This document shows, piece by piece, positions 35,543-42,634 of a stretch of DNA of 64,000 bases. The stretch spans positions 34,690 to 98,689 of the forward strand of contig DASPIW010000029.1 of the NCBI GenBank assembly GCA_035628915.1, written 5' to 3'. The translations under genes were made by a program, and so were the position numbers. Every line of letters begins with the position of its first letter. Positions within the stretch are counted from its first letter, which is position 1. A model generated the notes under the pieces. It ran no database searches and was not told the origin of the DNA. It saw nothing but the letters and a program-made list of their open reading frames with translations. Source of the stretch: JARBUG01 sp035628915. Its GTDB lineage: Bacteria; Bacillota; Sulfobacillia; Symbiobacteriales; Symbiobacteriaceae.

Positions 35543-35591
35543 GTGATGCGCATCACGCGCGGAATGGGCATGACGAAGTATCTTAGTACCA
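35543..35591 (+). promoter_or_regulatory. CRP-type operator and promoter of the nirK-nosZ island
   Basis: GTGATGCGCATCAC at 35543-35556 is a perfect palindrome (GTGA-N6-TCAC). TATCTT at 35579-35584 fits a -10 hexamer with transcription starting near 35591, which places the palindrome centre at -41.5, the class II activator position; no -35 hexamer is needed. The likely activator is the CRP-family protein at 41912-42595. Confidence 0.65.
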
Positions 35592-35622
35592 GAACAGGCG
35601 AACACGAAAGGATGATACACGA

Positions 35623-36699
35623 ATGAGAAACACAACACTTAGTCGGATATCCCTCGCACTGACCGCCGCCAGTCTCCTCCCGCTTGCGGCAGCCTGCTCG
35701 AAGCCGGCAGCGGAAGCGGCTACCCAGCCACCGGCAACCGAAGCCAGCACGCCCAAGCCGGCTGCGACGGACGCCGTAGGCATTGTCCGGAGCGCCGCCG
35801 ACCTGCCCGCTCCCATTACTCGCAAGGAAGCCCAGAAGGTAGTTGTGAACCTCGAAGCCGTCGAGGTGAACGGCCAGGTCGCCGAAGGGACGACGTACTC
35901 TTACTGGACATTTGATGGCAAGGTGCCGGGCCCCATGGTCCGGGTGCGCGAAGGAGATACGGTGGAACTGCACCTCAAGAATAACCCCAACAGCAAGATG
36001 GCGCACTCCATCGACCTACACGCTGTGAACGGCCCGGGCGGCGGTGCGGTGGCGACTCAGGTGGCGCCCGGCCAAGAGAAGGTTTTTACCTTCAAGGCCC
36101 TCAACCCCGGCGTCTATGCGTATCACTGCGGAACGGCCCACATACCCACCCACATCGGCCAGGGCATGTACGGCCTGATCGTGGTAGAGCCCAAGGAGGG
36201 CCTGGCACCGGTCGACCGTGAGTTTTATGTGATGCAGGGCGAGTTGTACGCCAAGGGCAAGCGCGGCGACAAGGGCCACCTGGAATACGACAGCAGCAAG
36301 CTCATCGCCGAGCAGCCCAGCTACGTGGTCTTTAACGGCAAGCCCGCCGGCCTGATGGGCGACATGGCCATGAAGGCCAAGACGGGCGAACGCATCCGGC
36401 TCTTTGTCGGCAACGGCGGACCCAACCTGGTTTCCAGCTTCCACGTGATCGGTGAGATCTTTGACAAGCTGTATACGGAAGCATCCACTGATGCGCTCAG
36501 CAACGTTCAGACGACCCTGATTCCGTCCGGGGGCGCTGCCTTCATGGAGTTCACCGCTGAAGTACCCGGGCAGTATCTGCTGGTGGACCATTCCATCACC
36601 CGGGCCATTGATAAGGGCGCCGTTGCAGCACTCGTGGTCGAAGGCCCGGAGAACAAGGAGATCTTTGACGCTCAGCACATCGACACGGCCGGTCACTAA
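35623..36699 (+). CDS. nirK: Copper-containing nitrite reductase, lipoprotein
   Basis: The 358-residue protein has a lipobox (LAAAC, C25), so it is tethered outside the membrane like Neisseria AniA. The two cupredoxin domains carry type 1 copper ligands H128, H168, C169 and H177/M182, and type 2 ligands H133, H168-neighbouring positions and H323. The catalytic pair is D131 (in HSIDLH) and H274 (SSFHVIGEIF). It reduces nitrite to NO. The gene begins about 30 nt after the inferred transcription start and heads the island; nosZ follows after 42 bp. Confidence 0.95.
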   Translation: MRNTTLSRISLALTAASLLPLAAACSKPAAEAATQPPATEASTPKPAATDAVGIVRSAADLPAPITRKEAQKVVVNLEAVEVNGQVAEGTTYSYWTFDGKVPGPMVRVREGDTVELHLKNNPNSKMAHSIDLHAVNGPGGGAVATQVAPGQEKVFTFKALNPGVYAYHCGTAHIPTHIGQGMYGLIVVEPKEGLAPVDREFYVMQGELYAKGKRGDKGHLEYDSSKLIAEQPSYVVFNGKPAGLMGDMAMKAKTGERIRLFVGNGGPNLVSSFHVIGEIFDKLYTEASTDALSNVQTTLIPSGGAAFMEFTAEVPGQYLLVDHSITRAIDKGAVAALVVEGPENKEIFDAQHIDTAGH

Positions 36700-36741
36700 G
36701 TCACCTAAACCTACAAGACAAGTTGAGGGGGCTACACATCG

Positions 36742-38544
36742 ATGAAGCTTAGTTCATCCAAGCGTCTGGTAGCGTTCCTGACGGCATCGGCCTTGCTGGC
36801 CGGCGCCCTGGCGGGCTGCACCGGCGCCCCGCCCAAGAACCCCGCCGCTGCTCCCGGCACGCCGAATGCGGTCAACGGGCGCATCCCGCTGGTCGCTCCT
36901 GGTGAGAAAGACACCCACCTGGGCTTCTGGTCTTCCGGCCCATACGGCGGTGTCTGGGTCGTCGGTATCCCCTCTATGCGGATTCTGCGGGAGATTCCGG
37001 TCTTCGAGCAGCGAGCGGCTTACGGCTGGGGCTTCGACCCTGCCTCCCGCAGCATGCTGCAGGACACGATGCCTGACAAGAGCCGGGCTTCCTGGGGCGA
37101 TACACACCACCCGATGCTCTCGAAGACCGGCGGCAACTACGACGGCCGCTTCCTCTACATTAACGACCTGGCCAACAGCCGGATTGCAAAAATAGACCTG
37201 AAGCTCTTCAAGACCGTTGCCATCAAGCGGATTCCGAACATCCAGGGCGTTCACGGCATCGGCGTTCATGCCGATACCAAGTATGTCTTTGCCACCGGTG
37301 AGTACGAGATTCCTAACGCACTGAACCCCAACGCCAACGCCGATGGCAAGTTCAAGACCGCCATTACCGTGCTCGACCAGGATCTGAACGTCGTGGCGCA
37401 GGTGCCCGTGGAGTATGGCAATACGGACATCATGGGCACGACCCTTGACGGGAAGTACGTCTACACCACGGTCTACAACGTTGAAAATGGCACCACCCTG
37501 AAGGATATGGTGGCCTCTGAGAAGGACGCAATCATGTTCATCGACGTGGCCAAGGTCGACAGCGCTCTTGCCGAGGGCAAGTTCAAGGAAATCGGCGGGG
37601 TGAAGATGATTGACACTGATTACCCCGGGCTGAAGACCTTCGTGCCTGTCGCCAAGAACCCGCATGGCGTGGACCCCGAGCCGAGCGGCAAGTATATCGT
37701 GGTCTCCGGCAAGCTCTCCCCGACGGTTTCGGTGGTTGACATTGCCGCCATGAAGGTCGTCAGGGAAGTAGAGGTGGGCGCCGGGCCGCTTCACAGCTCC
37801 TTCGACAACAAGGGCAACGTCTTCACTGGCAACTTCCTCGACTCCAACGTGGTCAAGTGGAACCTGGCGGACGCCCTGGCCGGGAAGCCCAAGGAGGAGT
37901 ATATCCGGGACATGCAGCCGGCCCACTACTCGCCTGGCCATATGATGGCGGACGGCGGCGGCACCAAGAGCCCCGGCGGCAAGTGGCTGGTGGTGCCCAA
38001 CAAGTTCTCCAAGGACCGGTTCGTCAACGTGGGTGCTGACTACCCCGAGAACCAGCAGCTCTTCGACATCTCCGGCGACAAGATGAGACTGATCATGGAC
38101 ATGCCGATCCTGCCCGAGCCGCATGACATTCAGATCGCGCCGGTCGAGCTGTTCAAGGATGCCATCCAGGCCTACGACCCTGCGGAAGCGGCAAAGCACG
38201 AGCACAACATTGAGCCGACTAAGGAAGGCGAGACCCGCGTTGAACGCGATGGCAACAACGTGACGGTCTACACGACGGCCAAGCGGTCCGAGTATGGGTT
38301 CAAGGAGCTCAAGGTCAAGAAGGGCGATCATGTGACGGTCTACGTCACGTCGCTGGAGAAGACCAAGGATATCACCCACGGCTTCGCTCTGCCTGACTAC
38401 GGCATCAACAAGCCGATCAACCCGGGCGAGACCATTAAGGTTGAGTTTACTGCCGACAAGGAAGGCACGTACTGGGCCTATTGCACCTGGTTCTGCTCCG
38501 CCCTGCACCTTGAGATGCGTTCCCGAATCATCGTCGAGGAATAA
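36742..38544 (+). CDS. nosZ: Nitrous-oxide reductase, Sec-type lipoprotein (clade II)
   Basis: GAGGGGG precedes the ATG; 600 residues. The leader has a lipobox (ALAGC, C26) and no twin-arginine motif, the mark of clade II NosZ. The beta-propeller CuZ histidines appear in DTHHP, VHGIGVH, NPHGVDPEPSG, PLHSSF, SPGHMM and EPHDIQ. The CuA site is C581, C585, H589 and M592 in CTWFCSALHLEM. It reduces N2O to N2 outside the membrane. No nosD, nosF, nosY or nosL is found in the window. Confidence 0.96.
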   Translation: MKLSSSKRLVAFLTASALLAGALAGCTGAPPKNPAAAPGTPNAVNGRIPLVAPGEKDTHLGFWSSGPYGGVWVVGIPSMRILREIPVFEQRAAYGWGFDPASRSMLQDTMPDKSRASWGDTHHPMLSKTGGNYDGRFLYINDLANSRIAKIDLKLFKTVAIKRIPNIQGVHGIGVHADTKYVFATGEYEIPNALNPNANADGKFKTAITVLDQDLNVVAQVPVEYGNTDIMGTTLDGKYVYTTVYNVENGTTLKDMVASEKDAIMFIDVAKVDSALAEGKFKEIGGVKMIDTDYPGLKTFVPVAKNPHGVDPEPSGKYIVVSGKLSPTVSVVDIAAMKVVREVEVGAGPLHSSFDNKGNVFTGNFLDSNVVKWNLADALAGKPKEEYIRDMQPAHYSPGHMMADGGGTKSPGGKWLVVPNKFSKDRFVNVGADYPENQQLFDISGDKMRLIMDMPILPEPHDIQIAPVELFKDAIQAYDPAEAAKHEHNIEPTKEGETRVERDGNNVTVYTTAKRSEYGFKELKVKKGDHVTVYVTSLEKTKDITHGFALPDYGINKPINPGETIKVEFTADKEGTYWAYCTWFCSALHLEMRSRIIVEE

Positions 38545-38581
38545 GGAGGGCTGGAGCCGGACCCGAAAGGGGGTTACCGCC

Positions 38582-39196
38582 ATACGCCGACAACTGCCGT
38601 CAATCCTATACGCAGCAGCTGCTGCAGCCGTGGTACTTGGAGTCTTGCTGCCGCTGTGGCGGACGCTGCTCTACTTCCCACAGTACCCGGAGGGACCACT
38701 GCAGGTGGTGGCCTATGCTGGCTCCATTACCGGCGACATTTCTGAACTTGAAATGCTTAACGAGTATATCGGAGTTCAGTTCCCGCACGACATTCCCGAA
38801 CAGAAGATCCTGCCCAGACTGCTCTACGGAGTCGCCTTCCTGGCGCTGCTGGCCGCTCTGGTGCGAAACCGGCTGGGCCTGGTGCTCAAGGGCGCCACGA
38901 TTGCAGCGTTAGTCGGCAGCGGCGCCTGGATGATGTGGCGCATGGACCGCCACTTGACGCAGTTTGGGGCAAATCCTGATCCGAACGCTCCGCTGTCCGC
39001 GCTGATCGAACCGTTCAAGCCGCCCCTCTGGGGAAGGGTGGTACTGGTTCAGGTGGAAGCGGTGGCCGGTTTCCTATGGGGCACCTACTTCCTGGCGGCG
39101 GCCGGAATCCTGCTGGCTGCAGGATTCTGGCTGGCCCTCCGCCAGCTAAAGAGCCCGACTAAAGAACATACACAGGAGGAACCAACACATGCTTAA
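38582..39196 (+). CDS. NosZ-linked membrane protein (NosB-like)
   Basis: About 204 residues with four membrane helices (near 7-25, 82-98, 106-122, 165-190). After the first is the pattern PLWRTLLYFPQYPEGPLQVV...LNEYIGV, which I recognise as common beside clade II nosZ genes. No ATG, GTG or TTG lies in frame before the first helix outside nosZ. ATA at 38582, 8 bp after GAAAGGGGG, is the best-placed initiator. The true start is unsure. It overlaps the cupredoxin gene by 8 bp, so expression is coupled. A role in electron transfer to or maturation of NosZ is inferred. Confidence 0.65.
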   Translation: MRRQLPSILYAAAAAAVVLGVLLPLWRTLLYFPQYPEGPLQVVAYAGSITGDISELEMLNEYIGVQFPHDIPEQKILPRLLYGVAFLALLAALVRNRLGLVLKGATIAALVGSGAWMMWRMDRHLTQFGANPDPNAPLSALIEPFKPPLWGRVVLVQVEAVAGFLWGTYFLAAAGILLAAGFWLALRQLKSPTKEHTQEEPTHA

Positions 39197-39575
39197 GAAA
39201 GTCACAGTCGGTATTGCTGCCCTCGGTCTGGTTGCGGCGCTCGCGGGTTGCGGTGGCGGTGCTTCGAAGCCCAAAGAGGGTGCCAAGCCTGCCGCTGGCG
39301 GCGAGACGGTAGTGGAACTGAAGGGCACCAAGTTCGGGCAGTCCAAGCTGGAGGTCAAGGCTGGCGCCACCGTAAAGTGGGTGAACCACGACAACGTGGA
39401 CCACTCCATCTGGGAAGGCGTGCCCGACAGCGGCCAGCACCTGATCAAGTCCGAGGACATCAGTAACGGCGGGGAAGTCAAGTACACCTTCGACAAGGCC
39501 GGCACGTACGAAGTCTTCTGCAATACGGCATCTCATCATCTGATCGGGATGAAGATGCAGGTTGTCGTGAAGTAG
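39189..39575 (+). CDS. Cupredoxin (plastocyanin-like) lipoprotein
   Basis: The 128-residue protein has a lipobox (ALAGC, C21), a short linker and one cupredoxin domain. Type 1 copper ligands are H72 (NVDHSI), C111 (VFCNTASHH), a His at 116/117 and M121. Such a protein can carry electrons to NirK and NosZ, and its position inside the island supports this. ACAGGAGG precedes the ATG. Confidence 0.9.
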   Translation: MLKKVTVGIAALGLVAALAGCGGGASKPKEGAKPAAGGETVVELKGTKFGQSKLEVKAGATVKWVNHDNVDHSIWEGVPDSGQHLIKSEDISNGGEVKYTFDKAGTYEVFCNTASHHLIGMKMQVVVK

Positions 39576-39577
39576 CC

Positions 39578-40114
39578 GTGGCTCAGACAAGAATTCGGGC
39601 AGTCGCAGGTGGTCTCGTCCTGGCTGCCAGTCTGACGCTCGCTGCGTGCGGGCGCCCGGCTGACAGCCCTGGTGCCGTAGCATCTCCGGTCGGGGCGGAA
39701 AACGCCCCGGCCGGGGGCGCCCTCATCAGCCGGGAGTCCGGCGGAAACAGCGCCATCACCGTCACGGTGCGGCCTACCGGGGACCAGGTGCTGGATCAGC
39801 CGGGGACGGGGCCTGACCTATCAGGGCTGAAGGGCCGGGTGCTCCCCTTTGCAATTACGCTGGACACCCATGCCGGGAATATCGCCAAGCTGGACCTTAA
39901 TGGAAGGGTCTTCCTCCGAGACGCGGCCGGCACGGAACTGCCGGCGATGGTCAGGCAGCTGTCTTCTTCCGCTCACCACACGACACATGTGGCCGCCTTC
40001 CCCAAGCTCGACAGCCGGGGAAAGCCGCTGGGGGACCCTTCTCAGGGGCGCCTGCAGATTGTGATCAGAGAGGTTGGGCAGATGCAGGAGCGGGTGCTGG
40101 AGTGGACGCCATGA
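39578..40114 (+). CDS. Lipoprotein of unknown function in the denitrification island
   Basis: GTG at 39578, 2 bp after the cupredoxin stop. The 178-residue product has a signal peptide with lipobox (LTLAAC, C24), an Ala/Gly/Pro-rich linker, and a beta-rich domain (about 60-178) with SSAHHTTH in the middle. The clustered His residues could bind copper, but there is no known motif. I do not recognise a family. Confidence 0.7.
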   Translation: MAQTRIRAVAGGLVLAASLTLAACGRPADSPGAVASPVGAENAPAGGALISRESGGNSAITVTVRPTGDQVLDQPGTGPDLSGLKGRVLPFAITLDTHAGNIAKLDLNGRVFLRDAAGTELPAMVRQLSSSAHHTTHVAAFPKLDSRGKPLGDPSQGRLQIVIREVGQMQERVLEWTP

Positions 40115-40150
40115 AGCAAGCAGCAATAGAGAAGCGGGAGGGATGAACCG

Positions 40151-40732
40151 GTGCAGACGAAGCAATCGGTAGGACCCCAGGCGCACACAGTCCTCGCAGT
40201 GGGCGGTGCCGTCTTTATGGCAGCCGCCGGGATTATTCACCTCGTGATTGCCACCCACCACTGGTCGCACTCCACGGCCCACGGCCTGTCACTTGTCCTG
40301 ATCGGTTTGGTAGAGATCGCCTGGGGCGCCGTTTTCCTGCGGGCAAGGTCGGTTATGACGGCAAGGCTTGGCATCCTGCTTGCCGTTGGCTTCATCGTAC
40401 TCTGGGCCATCACCAGGGTGACCACGGCGCCCTTTGCCCATGGCGGCCCGGAGGAAGTCGACACCTGGGGCGTGATCAGCAAACTCTGCGAAGGTCTGGC
40501 TGCCGTGCTGCTGGTTCAGCCGGCCATGTCCGTCGAAAATGCTAAAGTGCGCTGGCGTGCCGTAGCGATCGTGGCGGCGGTAGCTGTTTTCGGTGCCTTT
40601 GCGTCCTATGGGGTCGCCATGGCTGCCGATCCCTTCGTAGTGGGCTGTGGCGAATCCGCAGTACATCAGCATGAGGGCGCTGACCACGCCGAGCACGCTG
40701 GCCATCATTCGGACCATGATCACGGTCAATAA
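40151..40732 (+). CDS. Membrane protein with His-rich C-terminal tail
   Basis: GTG 40151 follows GGGAGGG; 193 residues. Four or five hydrophobic helices cover about 14-160. The last 30 residues are dominated by His, Asp and Glu (HQHEGADHAEHAGHHSDHDH). Membrane His residues also occur (IIHLVIATHHWSHSTAHG). Such a tail usually binds metal. In this setting copper supply to NirK, NosZ or the cupredoxin is a reasonable inference. No family assignment. Confidence 0.7.
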   Translation: MQTKQSVGPQAHTVLAVGGAVFMAAAGIIHLVIATHHWSHSTAHGLSLVLIGLVEIAWGAVFLRARSVMTARLGILLAVGFIVLWAITRVTTAPFAHGGPEEVDTWGVISKLCEGLAAVLLVQPAMSVENAKVRWRAVAIVAAVAVFGAFASYGVAMAADPFVVGCGESAVHQHEGADHAEHAGHHSDHDHGQ

Positions 40733-40770
40733 AGGGGCGCCCCGTCAGTTAGGGGCTGTCCGATCCAAAA

Positions 40771-40797
40771 CGCCCACGGGCGCCAGGCTCGTGGGCG
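40771..40797 (+). terminator. Possible hairpin terminator within the island
   Basis: CGCCCACG...CGTGGGCG flank an 11-nt loop after the His-tailed protein gene. No T-run follows, so it may only attenuate. Confidence 0.4.
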
Positions 40798-40863
40798 GCT
40801 GAGTTGTAAAAGTGGCAGAGCGATACTCCACGGTCCCGCAGATCCCTACAGGAGGTGTCGCGA

Positions 40864-41862
40864 ATGATCTTCATTTCGCATGTAATCGGTAAGGATGTTA
40901 ACAACCCGCTCTTCCCTGACAAGCAGAAAGTTCAGGCTCCGGGCGTGGTATGGGAAATGGGTGGCCGAGGCGGGCTGAGCACCGCTGAAGCGGAAGCCCT
41001 GATTGAAGATCTGGGGGCGTTTGGCTCTCCGTTTATTATGTTTGCCGGGCACGGGAAGCGGCTGCGCGAGGACCTGCTCCACCTGATCAGGAGCGCCCGC
41101 CGCCAGGCGATTGCCGCTGTGCTCGTACTGACCAGGGCCACCGAGCCCGCCGGATTTGGGCGGATGCTGGCCGATGCCGGTACTTCCCTGGTGCTGATGG
41201 ATGCGGATGCCCCGGATGCCACAGACTTTCTGGAGGACTGTGGATCAGCGGGCGTTCCGGTTGGTGTACGGCAGCAACTCACTTCCCATGAGTCCATAGC
41301 GGAGTGCCTTGCGCTAGCGCGACGGACCCGTTGCTCCATTTCGGTCTTTCAGCATCCCGAGACCATCAGGGACATCGATGGGCAGCAGACCCGGGACCTC
41401 ATGAACGACGTGTACCAGGCGGCACAGCAGTCGCCTATCATGATCGCGACTGAAGGGAATACGGCCGATGCTGTCTACATGTATCTGCGGCTGCGCCAGG
41501 ATGACCCGCGGCCGGCCAAGGAACTGCGCACGGCGATATTCCGGGCAGACACCGCGCGGCTGCACGCCGATATGGCTTACGTAAATGCCGACGGCGCGGT
41601 CTATCCGGAAGAACACTGGCGCTGGGGAGTGGTCGGCAATGTGCGGGAGAAGCTGTTCAGCCAGATCTGGACTGACCCGGAACAGCCGCTGCTGCGTGGG
41701 CTCCGGCTGCGCCGGCTGTTGATCCAGGGTCGCTGCAAGACGTGCGGCTACCTGGAAGTGTGCAACGGGAACCAACGGGCTCGTGCAGAATCGATGGGAA
41801 ACCTATGGGCGGAAGACCCCGGGTGTTACTTGACAGACGACGAGGTCAAACATCCACAATAA
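40864..41862 (+). CDS. NirJ-like protein lacking the radical-SAM cluster motif
   Basis: ATG 40864 lies 6 bp after GGAGGTG; 332 residues. The start (MIFISHVIG), the segment LSTAEAEALIEDLGAFGSPFIMFAGHGKRLREDLLHLI and the end align with radical-SAM heme-biosynthesis proteins of the NirJ/AhbC kind. The CxxxCxxC loop that should lie between VVW (28-30) and LST (38-40) is gone, and the SAM-binding GGEP reads GHGK. The C-terminal auxiliary cluster is intact: C291, C294, C300 and C321 (C-x2-C-x5-C-x20-C). It should not do radical chemistry but may still bind one Fe-S cluster. The frame is clean, so it is probably a functional pseudoenzyme. NirK needs no heme d1, so its purpose is unknown. Confidence 0.75.
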   Translation: MIFISHVIGKDVNNPLFPDKQKVQAPGVVWEMGGRGGLSTAEAEALIEDLGAFGSPFIMFAGHGKRLREDLLHLIRSARRQAIAAVLVLTRATEPAGFGRMLADAGTSLVLMDADAPDATDFLEDCGSAGVPVGVRQQLTSHESIAECLALARRTRCSISVFQHPETIRDIDGQQTRDLMNDVYQAAQQSPIMIATEGNTADAVYMYLRLRQDDPRPAKELRTAIFRADTARLHADMAYVNADGAVYPEEHWRWGVVGNVREKLFSQIWTDPEQPLLRGLRLRRLLIQGRCKTCGYLEVCNGNQRARAESMGNLWAEDPGCYLTDDEVKHPQ

Positions 41863-41911
41863 GTCAGGGGAAATGAGGTACCTGGCGATCCCGCGAGGGG
41901 GTGACGAGTCG

Positions 41912-41925
41912 GTGATTGACATCAA
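41912..41925 (+). promoter_or_regulatory. Second CRP-type half-site pair at the regulator start codon
   Basis: GTGATTGACATCAA matches GTGA-N6-TCA(C) in seven of eight positions and overlaps the GTG start of the regulator gene. It could allow negative autoregulation, or be chance coding sequence. Confidence 0.35.
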
Positions 41926-42595
41926 GTTTCTGCAATCGTTGCCGCTTTTTTCTGGGTTGTCGGCGAGTGCGGCCGAGCGCGTGCGAGATGCCATGACTGA
42001 ACGGGCACTGGACACCGACGATGTCGTATTCCGCGAAGGCGATGCCGGCAAGTACGTCTACTTCGTGTATACGGGGAAGATCAAGATCTGTCGGTATTCG
42101 CTGTCCGGGCAAGAGTTCATCATCGGTGTGTGGGGATCCGGGAGTCCGTTCGGCTTGATTGCCGCCCTTGATGGGGGGGCTTACCCGGCTACGGCCTCGG
42201 CCCTGGCACCGACCAAGATTCTGGCACTGCAGGTAAGCGCCTTGCAGCGCCTCTCTGACGAGATTCCGGAGCTCAAGGCGGCGCTCATGAGCCAGGTGGG
42301 GGTGCGCATACGCCTCTTCCAGGACCGGGTGTACGAGCGCGACCTGCTCGATGCGCGCGGTAAACTGGCCAGCGTTCTGACCACGCTGGCCCGCAGCAGC
42401 GGCGTCAAAACCCCGGCGGGCGTGCGGGTAGCTCACGGCCTGACCCAGCGGGACCTGGGCGCCATGATCGGGGCCCGCCGCGAGACAGTCTCCCGCATGC
42501 TGGCGGACTTCCAGAAGCGCGACCTGGTACAGCTGAACGACACGGGCATCCTCGTCATCGACCTGCCCGGTCTGCAATCATTGGCGGCGGTGTGA
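41912..42595 (+). CDS. CRP/FNR-family transcriptional regulator
   Basis: GTG 41912 follows GAGGGGGTG by 8 bp; 227 residues. Residues 1-120 are a cyclic-nucleotide-binding-like domain (FREGDAGKYVYFVYTGKIKI). A long dimer helix follows, then an HTH (LTQRDLGAMIGARRETVSRML). The recognition helix carries RETVxR as in CRP, which reads GTGA half-sites, and the nirK promoter has exactly that palindrome. There are no N-terminal cysteines, so it is not an FNR-type Fe-S sensor; sensing of NO by heme, as in DNR, is possible but not visible. It is the last gene of the island. Confidence 0.85.
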   Translation: MIDIKFLQSLPLFSGLSASAAERVRDAMTERALDTDDVVFREGDAGKYVYFVYTGKIKICRYSLSGQEFIIGVWGSGSPFGLIAALDGGAYPATASALAPTKILALQVSALQRLSDEIPELKAALMSQVGVRIRLFQDRVYERDLLDARGKLASVLTTLARSSGVKTPAGVRVAHGLTQRDLGAMIGARRETVSRMLADFQKRDLVQLNDTGILVIDLPGLQSLAAV

Positions 42596-42634
42596 GAAGA
42601 AAGAGCGCCTCTGTGTCGCCGCACGAGGCGGGCC

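Noticed and set aside
36754..38583. 609-codon open frame antisense to nosZ
   Set aside because: The + strand frame is an unmistakable NosZ with all copper ligands; the antisense frame has no recognisable domain and arises from GC-rich codon use.
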